Source: Trema orientale (taxonomy: Eukaryota > Streptophyta > Magnoliopsida > Rosales > Cannabaceae). From it: DNA of 64,000 nt. The stretch spans positions 263,666 to 327,665 of the forward strand of contig JXTC01000355.1 in the NCBI GenBank assembly GCA_002914845.1, read 5' to 3'. The position numbers were made by a program, and so were the translations under genes. Positions 22,110 through 34,042 of the stretch are shown one piece after another; position 1 is the first letter of the stretch, and each line of letters starts with the position of its first letter. The notes beneath the pieces were generated by a model. It did no database searches, was not told where the DNA came from, and was given only the letters and a program-made list of their open reading frames with translations.

Positions 22110-24825
22110 CTAGTTATCTTCCATATCGCTCGTAACTGAGTCATCTCGTTTCCAAAGGTCTATTTCACACTTGGAACTAATACCATTCAGGAACTCATCC
22201 CTTTCCCTCTGCATACTTATCCAGTACTCTGGCTCCTCAAACAACCTCAGTATCTGCCCAAATAGAATGAAAGTGAGTGCCCAATTAGAAGAGTCCAACA
22301 TTCATTTGCACAAAAATTATAGAGCATCTCCAAGCCCCCATGGACCCTACTAACTGAATTAAACATTATGAGTAAGATGTCACATGTGATAAAACATGAG
22401 ATACATATGATCTTAGTCTTAAGATTATGACTAGAAAAATCAAAACAGATAAAAATACAAGCTTACTGTTTTCATGGTGGGCCTTCTAGAAGATGAATGC
22501 ATAAGGCAAAGGCGTGCTGCAACCATCATTAGTTTCATTTCTTCCTTGTTGTAGTCATCATATAGATAAGGATCAATTAACCGCTCGCATAGGCCATAAC
22601 TGAGCATGGACCTTGCCTGCAAGTCAAGACTTTAGGAGGATTGAAACTATAAGTTTTGAGTAGTATAAATTCGGAGCCATTCAAAGAAAGGTTATTTGTA
22701 CCCAAAGGACTAAGCTTTCATGAACTGCCCTGTCTGTTTGAATAGCCTCCTTGCCAGTGATGAGCTCTAGGAGCACAACTCCATACGAGTACACATCTAT
22801 CTTTTCGTCGATCTTGCCATACATCATGTACTCCGGGGCCAAGTATCCGAAGGTTCCAACCACTGAGAGTGGCTTTGAATTTGCTGAAGATTGATGAGAT
22901 TGACGAAGTGCTATTGCTGATCCAAAATCTGAAAGCTAAGAAAACGAAAAGCGAATATGTTTCAAGTTGTTGAAGTTTATTTGAAAGAGAGTCAATTCAG
23001 ATTAGTCAAAATATTCCGAGAACTTACGTAAAACATCTTAGTATTAGAGCCTCTAATGCCGTACCATCAATTTATGCTAAGTGAGTGTTCAGCTGTTAAC
23101 CAAGGAACTCAACATCATTCAAATAAGCTAAGCCTCCTAGAAGCTAAAAGTAACAAAGATCCTACTTTTGTGCCTTTTGTTTCGAGCATAGGTAACAAGA
23201 ATCAGGTGAGACTCTTAATAAAGAGGGGACAAAAAAAATATGTAGAGAAAGTGATTCAGATATGGAGCATATCATCATATCTTATGGCAAATTTGAGAAA
23301 GAAAAACTCTAAATATCGCGACGATTAATGTTGAGTTCTCATAATCTATGTGACCTTATAGTGATTATCATCGCTAACAAATAACGTGTATAAACCATAA
23401 AACACTTACTTGAGGCTGGAAATCATCAGAGAGGAGAATATTAGAAGACTTGACGTCCCTATGAATGATGGGAGGATTACAAGAATGATGAAGATAGTTA
23501 AGAGCCTTGGCTACACCAATAGCCACACTCATTCTCTGGCTCCAATCCAACATTCTCAAGTTCTCTTTCAAGCTTCCTCTCAAGAGTTCGTACACTATGG
23601 CCTGCAACTCCCCACAATCACAGTACCCAATTATCTCTACTATGTTCTCATGCTTCAACCTCGACAACAGATCGATCTCTCGGAGAAGATCCTCAGCTGC
23701 CCACGTCGTCGTCTTGAGGACTTTTACCGCAGCAGTTTGCCCGTCTTCAAGTATGGCCCTGTAAACTCTGCTTTGACCACCTTCTCCAATCAACATTATG
23801 GGGCTGAAATTGTTGGTGGCCCAACGGAGCTCGGTCAATGAAAAATGCTTGCTGCAACCTTCTCCTTCGAGAATGGAAAGTCTCTGGAAAAGCTTCTGAG
23901 CCATTAAGTTGGGAACAGGAGTCGTTTTCTTAAGATCACTGCTACAGAGAGACCCTGCTATTCTTTTGCTTTGTTGTAACAAAAACGGTGCCGTTGTGGA
24001 GGGAGATGGGGCGGTCAACGATTTCCGTAGGCGGCGGTCTCTGACCGAAGACTGACTTGTACGTGTGTAGCTCGGAGATGACAAGGACTGCCGGAGGTGA
24101 ACCCTTCGAGAGCCCTGTTGGGATGTTCCAGGCCTTTGGAGTAGGATTCTTCCTACGTTGTTGAGTACAAGAAGAGTGCATGTTGGTGGCAATGCTTTTA
24201 GGCAATAGTTTAGAGCTGAAACATTAGGCCTAAAAGAAGAAGAAAAAGAAAAAAAAAAAATGTATTACGTCTTCAACGTTGCTAATGCTAAAACACATTT
24301 TAATGTTATCAACGTTGCCAACTTTTTCTATGACGAGAAAATAGTTGAGAAAGAGAGATTCAGAATTTAGTAAGAGATATAGTACCCTGAAAGGCTGGAT
24401 CCAAGCGCAAGTATTGTGGCATAACTGAGCCTCACTTGGTGGGTTAACACAGAAATATAGGAGTCTCCTATGCAAACCTTGACTTGAAAATCAACCTGGA
24501 CCGATAAGTCAACCATGAGATCTCATAAAAGTCTTCTTTTTCTTAAGCATCTCACTTGATCAGATGGTTAAAGGTTAAGTACCTGTTTGGACTTGCAGAG
24601 ATCTTCATGGATGTGAAAAGTGTTTGGATCAAAAGTATCATCAGAGTCCTGAACATGAATGGCCAAAACACTATCCTCTGGCTTAACAACTAGAGTCAGT
24701 AATCGAAGTAGTATCTCTCTACTGTAATTATCGGACTTTAAACCGATGATGATAGTCCTCTTCTCCTTGTCTGCCTTGGATCTGAATGTCAGCCTTTGAA
24801 GGTTAATCCTTGCAATTCCGACCAT
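22110..24825 (-). CDS. Receptor-like cytoplasmic kinase with N-terminal USP (adenine-nucleotide alpha-hydrolase-like) domain
   Basis: Six exons on the minus strand: 24583-24825, 24386-24495, 23410-24229, 22702-22935, 22467-22616 and 22110-22253; 1701 nt, 566 aa. Residues about 20-150 form a universal-stress-protein-like fold ([20 protein letters not shown], then [17 protein letters not shown]). A Ser/Thr/Arg-rich linker follows, then a kinase domain from about residue 250. The kinase looks catalytically complete: Gly loop [10 protein letters not shown] (about 265), Lys in AAVKVLK (about 287), HRDVKSSN (Asp about 376), SDFG (394-396) and [20 protein letters not shown]. There is no signal peptide or membrane segment. 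This combination is a known plant RLCK group (RLCK-VI type), whose members studied so far act in cytoplasmic signalling, some with ROP GTPases; substrates here are unknown. The start chosen is the first ATG before the USP block. Confidence 0.93.
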
Positions 24826-26593
24826 CGTCGAGAAAATGGTTAATCCTGGTGCTCAGAAACCTTCTCATCGCACCACTGACTATTATCTTGCTTTTAGTTC
24901 TGGAAGTTGGATTCTATCTGCTGCCCTGATTTTTGGAACGAACTCTTGTTTGTTATTATGTGATTGGACATATTTGTGAACCATTGTTGAGCTACCACAA
25001 CTAGATGTTGGGTTTAAGCATTTATTGGCAGTTGGTAGGAATTTATAGTTATGGTAAATGGTACTCGATACTAGAACCCGTGAATAAAAACTCACTATAT
25101 TCAGACAGTAGTTTTGAAACAATTTTTCATGCTTCATATTCTCTCTGTATATGATTGTCCTTTTTGTGCTGTACATATTTTCTGGCAATTACCACTTCAT
25201 GACTTGGTTATGTCAAGCTTTGTAATATCCTGAATTCCACTGCGTCGAGCTATAATGACTGCACAAGTGAGCATGTCCATTCTCCACCATAGGATCACGA
25301 CCACCCAGAAACGCTACTCAATAGACCTTTTCGCCCCCTTTCGACAATAAATTTAGCAATACTCGATACACTCGAAAAGTGCCGGAGACAACTATAGCAT
25401 CCTTCTCTCTATTATTTTTAGTCGTATTAGTGTGAATACAATGTCGTGTTATTACAAAGAAAACACCATCAGCAATTATGGAACCATAGTAAGTACGACA
25501 GCTACGAGCGACACATCATATTGTGAGTCAAGTTTATCAAAGCTAATATGATAATATCAGCTCATGAAAAAGGATCAAAACTGAAACAAAATTAAATTGA
25601 TTTCTTATTGGTAGATTGTAAAACAACCACCATTAATCTTGGTTTCAACATGACAGCACCACCATTGTTAATGATCAGCACTTAATTCCACAGCACCACC
25701 ATGCATACACGAAACTTGCCCACTACCACAAAACTAATGGCCCCAAGTGAGTCATTTTCATTTGCAACTTTATTTATCGGGTAAAGTAGAACTTACTAGT
25801 CTTGATAGTATTTATTACATCCGTATTGAGAGCTCTAAAAATACCTAAACACCCTCAAAATGTTCTAGAACTGCCCTGAGTTACCGTGTAGCACACCAAG
25901 TAAAACAGTCGCACGCCTGCAAAACTAGAAAGCATAGATTCTTCACAAAGGAAAGTTACAGGAACGAGTTTAAGTATATGCATCCTATCTCTGCCGAATT
26001 TCACAACCACTCTAACAAAGTTTCTTGACGATCGCAGGAGCTCCACTTCTTCACTTCACATCATCTGGAAGCCTTCTACCCTTATTAATCCAAGAGAAGA
26101 CCACTTACATTTCCGAGAGAAGATGACAAATTACAAACGTTAAATAGTAGAGGCTAAAGATGTTATTCTACCATGACACAAGTCACACACCCAAGGCTAA
26201 ATGATCACTTTGTACTTTATCTAGATAATTGTTGAAAATGGGAGCAGGGATTTTCAGTTTTAGTATTAACACTAGTTTCACCGCATATACAGTTTATACC
26301 TCAGTCAACTGTCTACAGAGTCCAGGAGAAACGAAAAAACAATGCAGCATTTTCTGAAACCATAAAAGTAGGGATAGAATAAAGCTACAGATCAATAGCA
26401 AATGAAAATGGGGCGACAATTATTGTAATGCAGACTAATTGAATGGACAATTCTGAACAAAGCACATACAGCAGGAGAGAAACCACACATAAAGGTCAAA
26501 CCACAAATGCATGTCTTGTTGAGTGTGATCAAGTATGACAATAATCCAGGAGAAAAACCCACGCGCTATCTTATAGCGAAGATGTAGTAGTCA
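24826..26593. other. Intergenic between the kinase promoter and the CCDC124 3' end
   Basis: The two minus-strand genes face the same way. This stretch should contain the kinase promoter and leader (24826 onward) and the 3' UTR of the CCDC124 gene (toward 26593). I find no additional gene; short ORFs lack motifs. Confidence 0.55.
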
Positions 26594-28774
26594 TCACTCA
26601 GTAACCTGCAAATGCGAAAGTACAGATTAGTGTGCCCTTAAATTAGGAAAAAGTAATCCCAAACTAAATTTTTTAATTTTAGTAACCACATGACATGATA
26701 TATTAACCAAATTTGTTAATTTTAGTAGACAATATGACATGACAGATTAACCCATCAGGATGAATGTTAAAGGACACACCCTCTAATATTTTACACTTGA
26801 GGATCTTAGCTTGAAAAGGGGTGAAACTCAACCAAGGAAAGAGCTGAAAAATCCTATAATTGAAAACGTTTACATGACAATAAAGATAAGGGACCTGGTT
26901 TAGGGGATTGTCAGGAGATTTCTTCCATAGCTTCCATATCATGTCTTTGTATTGAGTGTGAGTAAGACCTGGTTTTTCCTCCTTCAGCCTGGGAAGCTCA
27001 GCTTCCTCAAAAGCCTATAAGTTTTATAGAAATAATTAGTATTAACATGCTAGCGTCTATACTGTAAGTTGGAATCAGAAAAAAGAACAAGATAAAGATT
27101 AATTACTAACGTCCCTGTACATCCAGTTCATGGTAAACATACTTAAAAAGTTCTAAGCATCATGAAGCAGGGCTCAGAAAAAATGTCCATACTATTGTAA
27201 TAAATTTCTCAACAAACTTGCTAATATAAAGCTTTCAGCAATTATCCAGAGGAACTGTAGACTAAAGAATAATCGAATGCTGACCCAGTCAAACATGAAA
27301 CTAACAACTCTATCACAAAAAGGATAAAGAACAATAACCACAACAATGTTCGGTTAAATTCCATACGTGGGGTATCATATAATTAGTGATTAAATATAAG
27401 CTTTGTCCTGTAGAGCTGCAGGCTTGAATCTACATTCTATTCAAAAATGCTGTCTAGTAATACTAAAACTTTAGATGCAAAGATTACAACCATTAAGCTG
27501 GGTGTATATTGCCTGCCCCAGCATAACCTTTTTTTTAATGAAGCACAAAATTTAATTTTTCTTTCAAAAGAAAAATGCGATAAACAAAAACAATAAATAA
27601 TGAAACAATGCATGGCGTAACAGAGCATAACCGTCAAAGGCCAAAGCACAAATTTTGGGCCATAATAAATCCGCTGAGGAGGTATTCGATTCAGTATGCA
27701 GTAAAAGAACTGAGTTTTTGCCCTTTTGGCACTTAATTCGAATTGTGTTGCCATCTTTTTTTGCAATCCCTATCAACCAAATCTATCCCTTTTATCGACT
27801 AACTCCATATCTAGAGAGGTTTTCAAGAAAAATGTTCTGCTCCAAGTAAATGACTGAATCCTTTTCCACCACAACTAACTAAGCAATTGAAATAAGTGAG
27901 ACTCAAATACGTATTACCGCAACTTAGCATATCTGAACTACCATGGAGTGGCTGAATTTGACAAACTGCACTATCCAATACTAATAAGGCGCCTAACATT
28001 AACTACAAACCACAAATCATGATGCAGAATTCAAGACTCATTACTCCTCAATTTCGAAGCAAGATACCGATTACTGATCTCTACAAAATGTCTACAGCTA
28101 CGCAAAAACCAATCAAATATAAACAATTCGATCAACATGAATCCACAAAACCCTAATATCTAATTTTTTTTTAAAAAAAATCAAATTTAAAATTAATTGA
28201 GAACCAAAGAGCGCACCTTAAACGAAGCCTTGAGCCGCCTCTCCGGGTGGCGATCCGCGGGCAAGTTATCGGCAACGGAGATCTGAGCAATGGCGTCCTC
28301 CACCGTCCTGGCTTCGATTATCGAATCGTCACGATTGGTATTCGTCACAAGCACCATCCGCTCGTACTCCTCCTCCGCGGCGGTCCGGCTGTGCCGCTTC
28401 TTGGCCTCCTCGTCCTTCTTCTGCAAGGACGCCTGCTCCTCCTCGCGGCGGCGCCTGAGATCCGCCTCGGTGACCTTGGGGACGGGGATGGAGACCCTGT
28501 TGGCCTTCTTGTCGGGCTTCTTGGCGAGCTTCTCCAGCTCCTTCTGCTCCTGCTCGGCCAAGCGTCGAGCCTCGGCGCGGCGGGCGGCGGCCTCGGCTCG
28601 CTTCTCGGCCTCGTCCTCCCGCTTTTTGATGGCGCGGGACTTGGAGCCCTCGGCCTCGCGCCAGTACTGGTCCTCCTTGGCCCGAGCCTCGCGGTCCTTG
28701 CGCTCGGCCTCGGTGGCGCTCTTGCGAGCCCTAGCCTCCTCGGCTTTACTGTTGACGCCCATCTTCTTCGGCAT
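26594..28774 (-). CDS. Coiled-coil domain-containing protein 124 (CCDC124/Lso2) homologue
   Basis: Three exons: 28217-28774, 26895-27014 and 26594-26605 (12 nt); total 690 nt, 229 aa. The protein opens MPKKMGVNSKAEEARARK like animal CCDC124. It then has a long charged coiled coil (about residues 10-150, very rich in Ala, Arg, Glu, Lys) and a conserved C-terminal block ending WKKSPDNPLNQ. I chose the MPKK start, not the ATG 21 nt upstream, because MPKK is the family N-terminus. Family knowledge: yeast Lso2 and human CCDC124 bind empty ribosomes and help them recover from dormancy; a similar role in plants is inference. Exon 1 is strikingly GC-rich compared with its surroundings, which creates long open frames on the opposite strand that are not genes. 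Confidence 0.92.
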
Positions 28775-29049
28775 CGTCGCTCGCTTCGAGGTCAAACGAA
28801 CCCTAGGGCGACGATGATGATGATGATGATGATCCTAGTTTGTGGGACTTCCAGAGCGTAATTGAGGCTTCAATGGGATGAGATCATGAGAATCTCGGAA
28901 TCGAGGCAGAGTTCACCGACTTAAGAAAGGCGGTTATTAATTTTCCAAGCCTTATTTTGTTTCGCCGGAAAGGCTAGAGCGGCCGATTATAAATGGACCT
29001 CTCCCACAATGGACCTTTTGGGCCGGGCTCAACAAAATTGGAGAAAAGT

Positions 29050-29175
29050 TCATAAATACCGTTTTTTGAAGCATATTTTCATAAATAGCCGATTTTAATT
29101 TTTCTTTCATAAATACCCTTTTTCGAAGCATATTTTCATAAATACCCAATTTTAATTTTTCTTTCACAAAATACC
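29050..29175. repeat. 57-58-bp tandem repeat, two units plus a partial
   Basis: Units begin CATAAATACC at 29050 and 29108, with a third start at 29165. Each contains GAAGCATATTTTCATAAATA and ATTTTAATTTTTCTTT. Similar ATAAATAGCCG phrases recur near 41060, suggesting a dispersed family. Confidence 0.75.
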
Positions 29176-32100
29176 CGTTTTTTGGAGAAATATATACCAT
29201 ATATATGTATACATTTCATGTATAAATAATACTGTACACCACAAGTATAAATTTACATTACAATATAAACTGTGGTACACATTTACATTGTAAATGTAAA
29301 CCACGCGCATTTTATCCGTAAAATATACACCATAAAATGGGTACTTTTGAACGAAAAATAAAAAAACGAGTGTCTTTGAAATATAAGTCTAAAAAATTGT
29401 ATTAGGCTTAAATTTCTCACAAAAAGTGTAAAGTCAAAAACTGACAGTGACAAACACAAATATGTAAACTAAAATTAAATCGGTGGATATAGCAAATCAA
29501 AAAAAATAGTTATACTCTTATCATTTAGCTATAAACAAATTGCAGTTACTAAGATGAGGTGCAGAAATAGGATACCCACCCTAATTTCTTTTCCCAGCAT
29601 TTTGGACGTATTTTTGGGCATGTACCACCACGAACAGCTTTGGAGAAAATTAATGAAGGCATTTATTTAACCCTTTAAAAAGTAAAATGGCAATTTAGTC
29701 ATTACTCACTAATTAATCTTTTAACGATGTTAGTGTCAGGGGCAAATGAGGAACCTTATTGTTATTTAGAGGATAATTAAATACAAAATCAAAAGTAAGT
29801 GAGCAAAGACTAAAGATGAAATAACTAATTGATTTTTATAAAATACATAACTAATCTTACTAATAATTTGCAAAGTTGGGACTTTTACACACAAAAGGCC
29901 TACTAATGTCCTCATACTCGTAGTGATAAAATGTTATCAAAAGTATCCCGATTGTTATTGGTCTAAAATGACTTGGATACCCTAATCTTCCTCCTTGAGC
30001 CCCTGCTTCTCTATTAGTATTGGAGGTATAGGCTAAGCCCCACCTCCAGTCAAGGCCCCTCAAAATTCTCTTTTTTTTTTAAATACTTCTCTTATAATAT
30101 TTTTTTTAATTTTACATTAAGATTTTAACCAAAAAAGAAAAAAAAAACACCTTAAGAAAGGAAAAAATCAATAGTATATCCCTATCTTCTAAAGTCAAAT
30201 AAAATCTTTTATGTCAAACTTCAATGCAATTAAATATTCTAATTATCCATTATCTTTTCATAATTCCATAATTACATTTTTTCAGAATTTATTTTCTTGA
30301 TAAATCTTCAAATATTAACTAAATAATTGAAATTGACAAATGTTCTTTTTTTTTCACCATCAACGTTTTTTTTTTTTCAATCTATAAACCATTTTTCTTT
30401 ACTTAGACATAAATATGTATACATATACTCCATCATACCTTGCAAAAAAGAAAAAAAATAATAAAATACTCAAATTTGCTTTCCTTCTCTTATGTTCTCT
30501 CTAAAAATAGAGATAAAAAAAAGTTACTAGAAGAGTTGAGTTTGATTTGAAGAAACTATTAATTATTGCTTGTTTGATTGGCCATAGTAGATTTTCATAT
30601 TGTGTATTTCTTTTTCACTCATTTCTTATTAACTATTGAGTAATATTGTTTCTTGAATTTCACATTAATTATTTTATTTTCTTATACTGTTTTTCTGTAC
30701 TGGATTAATTTGCTTTTATATCTAACTAGCAATAAAAATAAATTTGTCTTTCAAGCCAAAAAGTTAAAAAAAAAAAAAAATAGAATTGATATGTCTGCTA
30801 GAAAATTTCCATATTGATATGAGAAACTAGCTCAAGTTTAAAAGAAAAATAGAGATCTCTTGATTCAATCACCAAATAGTAATGTCCACTGGTGATAAAA
30901 TGAGTCTTTTTTCGTATTAAAATTTTGTTACCTTATTGATGCAAAATGAGAGTATTTCAATAAAGTATTCCAACAAATGATTTTTTTCCCTTTAAATTTT
31001 AAGAAGGCCCTCATTTGAGAATTCGCCTAAGGCCCCTAAAGTGTTTGAACTAGCCCTATCGTTGACAACCTTCGATCTCTCCTTTTGATGTCAATTCCCT
31101 CAAATTCTCACTCTCCGAATCGAACTCCAAGCTCTAGTCCATCTGGATCCCCCTATTCATGTCGCTTGAAACTTCATAAGCGAAATCCTGAACCTTTATA
31201 TTGGTTTTCCACCATGGTCGAACATATGCATGGTCTTTTATTTTATTTTATTTTTTATTTTTGTATCAATTTTAGAGTTCTGAAGCCTTTGCTAGGAAAA
31301 AAAAAAAACAAAGAAAAAAAGGTCTAGTTTTGTAAATAATTAATATTTTATCCATTTTTTTATCATATACTTTAAAATTTGGTCAAAATTGATAAATGTC
31401 CCTAAAAAGTTATAAAATTGAAGGTTAATATTGACTTTTCAGTAGCAACAATGGGTATGTCATATGTTTAACTAAAAATAAGTACGATTACTAACAATAA
31501 TTGCTCTCTTAAAGGGGGGAAAAAATAGTGCTGAGGCTTTACTTTTTCCTAGATAAGGGTTCAAAACATAGTCATACTAATAACAAAACAAAAACAAAAA
31601 ATCCTTCACGTATTTAGCTAGGAGAAAAAAAAAAGAAATTGTAGTAGACGCATGTATTGGATACATTTATTACTAAATAATTATACTTACACTTCAAGTG
31701 TGTCATGTATGACCCAGTTTATTAATTAAAATCACGTAATAACAGGTTGAAATGTCATTGTGGTGTTGGGAAAGCAGTTGTCAAAAAGTAAATCATACAT
31801 TGGTGTACTCAACACCATATGATGTGTTAGTCTGACTAATTATGGTAATACTTCAAGTGGGGTCATGTGAAATCCGGTTTAACTTATTGTGGACCTAGGT
31901 AAATCTTGCCACGCGTCAATTTGTAATTAGTTGAGGAAAAATATCCCAATAACTACATTTTAATAGTTAATTTCATTTTAATTTATAGTTCCAATATTAT
32001 TAGGAAATTTATAAATGTCGATTTCTCAAAAAGTTAATAAACATTTCAGTTTAATGTTTACTTTTTCCAATCCGGTTTCACTTTTAACCCATTTTCTGAA

Positions 32101-33569
32101 AGCTTCTAATTCCTATCACGATTTAGTCAGCAAAAGCTTAAAAATCTAGCTACTAACTACATCGAATAATTACCATCTTAGGTTTAAGATTTGAATATCC
32201 CACTTTTATATATAATATATATAAATCTATATCAAACAATTACCAAAAAGAAAAAGAAAATCGAACCACATAATATGAATTGATTTCCAAATTTTGATTT
32301 CGGCTGGAATTTTGAAAATTTAGTCAACAGGTCTATGGGTATTAGCTTCCTTATGCATACCAATCAACAGCTTGTTAATTAAATTATTCCCCAAATTTTT
32401 TTCGGGATTATTGATCGTCTTTATAACTCCTGGTGATCAGCCCCTAATCGCATGGACTCCATATTTCGCAGAAAACAAAACAATTAATAAATGCAGGTCA
32501 GAAATCATACAACCCATATTAATTACTGACTGATAATTATAGAACCAAATCACATGGTCAACGATTATATTTACGGCTAACCAAAGAGTCAACGGCATTA
32601 TTAATCAGATCTCCACTCGATTTTGATCCAACGGTCCTGATTTGGCTAAAATCAACATGCTATTAATGAAAAAATCGAGTAAATGTTGGTCTATGAACCG
32701 TTGATGTTAAAACAAACAAAACAAATGGTCATTCCACGCAAAGTGCTCTCCTAGGCTTGCCCCGTATCCGACCAGCCGACCTATGCTGTCTTTTGTCCTC
32801 AAGGCCCCCAAGGATGGTCACGTGCATGGAACGCTACGGTGGTCCTTACCTCACCTCTTCTCACCTACTTTTACTTGCAATCTATTCAAGATCATTGGCC
32901 CAAATTTGATCAATTTTAGAGCTGGCTTTTTCTTGTAACCAAATAATTCGAACAATGTCTAAAAAGAGAGAAAATCCATTACATCGAATCATGAGAAGCC
33001 ACGTGTCACGAGATTCTCTTTTTAGCCTAGTCCATTCTCTCTTTGAATATCTAAAAAAATTGGAAAATAAAAAATACGTATACATATATACTGTACATTT
33101 AAAAATACGTAGACCATATCTGAATACTTCCATTCCACACAAACTCGGGCTTTTGCCAGTGACTAATATGAAGATTCGTTCCAGCAAAGCGGAATTGCGC
33201 GAAAGTTCCTGTGGGACCCGTCCCAACTTATCCTCGTGGTCCCGCGTTTGTCATGATCTAATTCATGCGCACAATCGACGGTCCAGATCATACTTGACAG
33301 TAAACACGTTTAATGAGAATTAAATACCCAATTACATTTACTAAACAAATCCGTAATTAGCATTTCGTACTGATTTTCGCTGAATGCGATGAGAGCAAAC
33401 ATTAAATTAATCCGACGCTTGGGGAGACGAGCCCGCATCAACGTCCGTTTTTCCAAACTCTTTTTCTTCTTCCGCGCGAAACCAAAAAGACGCAAAAGGA
33501 AAAAAATAATAAATAAATAAACAAACGCCGTCTAAAAATTGACGGATTATCCGTCAAGACGGGCCCGTC

Positions 33570-33594
33570 CACGTCAGCCAAAGTTGCCACGTCA
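33570..33594. promoter_or_regulatory. Paired ACGT-core elements upstream of ROPGEF1
   Basis: Two copies of CACGTCA (33570-33576 and 33588-33594) start 18 bp apart, about 450 bp before the ROPGEF1 ATG. CACGTCA is a G/C-box hybrid type site bound by plant bZIP factors. Function here is inference. Confidence 0.4.
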
Positions 33595-33806
33595 TAAAGA
33601 CAAACGCTTTAAATCATAAGGATAGCACGTTAGGATGGGTCCTACTCAAAAAAGGGCGCCTTGTCGGGTTCTGTTACGGAAAGACAACCCCTGCAGACGC
33701 CGTCACTTTTGCTTTTATTGTGGGCTTTAGCTCATCATCATCATCATCAGTACCAGTAGTCAGTACCAGTCCGTAAACCAATGCCACATTTCATTTGCTC
33801 ATTTTA

Positions 33807-33850
33807 GAGAGAGAGAGAGAAAGATAGCATTAGAGAGAGAGAGAGAGTAA
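33807..33850. repeat. GA microsatellite in the ROPGEF1 leader or promoter
   Basis: Two (GA)n tracts separated by a short interruption, about 200 bp before the ATG. GA repeats are common near plant transcription starts and can bind BPC-type factors. Confidence 0.6.
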
Positions 33851-34042
33851 AGCAGTCTGAGAGTGAGAGTCCTTTATCTGCTTTTTCATTTTTCATCACT
33901 ACCACTCCTACTACTGGAGATTTTTGTTTTTTTTTGAGACCACGCCGAACCGTAATTGTCGGTCGTAATCCGCTGCGGTGCGCCTCCACGGGAGCGAATG
34001 TGAGCCTGAGATCTGGTGAACCTAGGGTCGGAATCTTCAACA

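Larger units (their letters stand above)
28775..33806. other. Gene-poor 5-kb stretch
   Basis: Promoter of the CCDC124 gene at the left end (including a GAT/ATG trinucleotide run near 28813-28832), then AT-rich sequence with many poly(A) and poly(T) tracts. I see no gene, RNA or complete mobile element. Segments near 30048 and 31000 share AGGCCC(C)T(C)-type phrases in opposite contexts and may be ends of an old element, but I cannot define it. Confidence 0.5.

Noticed and set aside
28247..28861. 204-aa and 175-aa open frames on the plus strand
   Set aside because: They mirror the GC-rich coiled-coil exon of the CCDC124 gene on the minus strand, and their Leu/Gly- or Ser-rich composition has no family match.
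31085..31327. 80-aa ORF with a Ser/Pro-rich start
   Set aside because: Isolated in AT-rich DNA, ends in homopolymers, no similarity recognised and no splice context.
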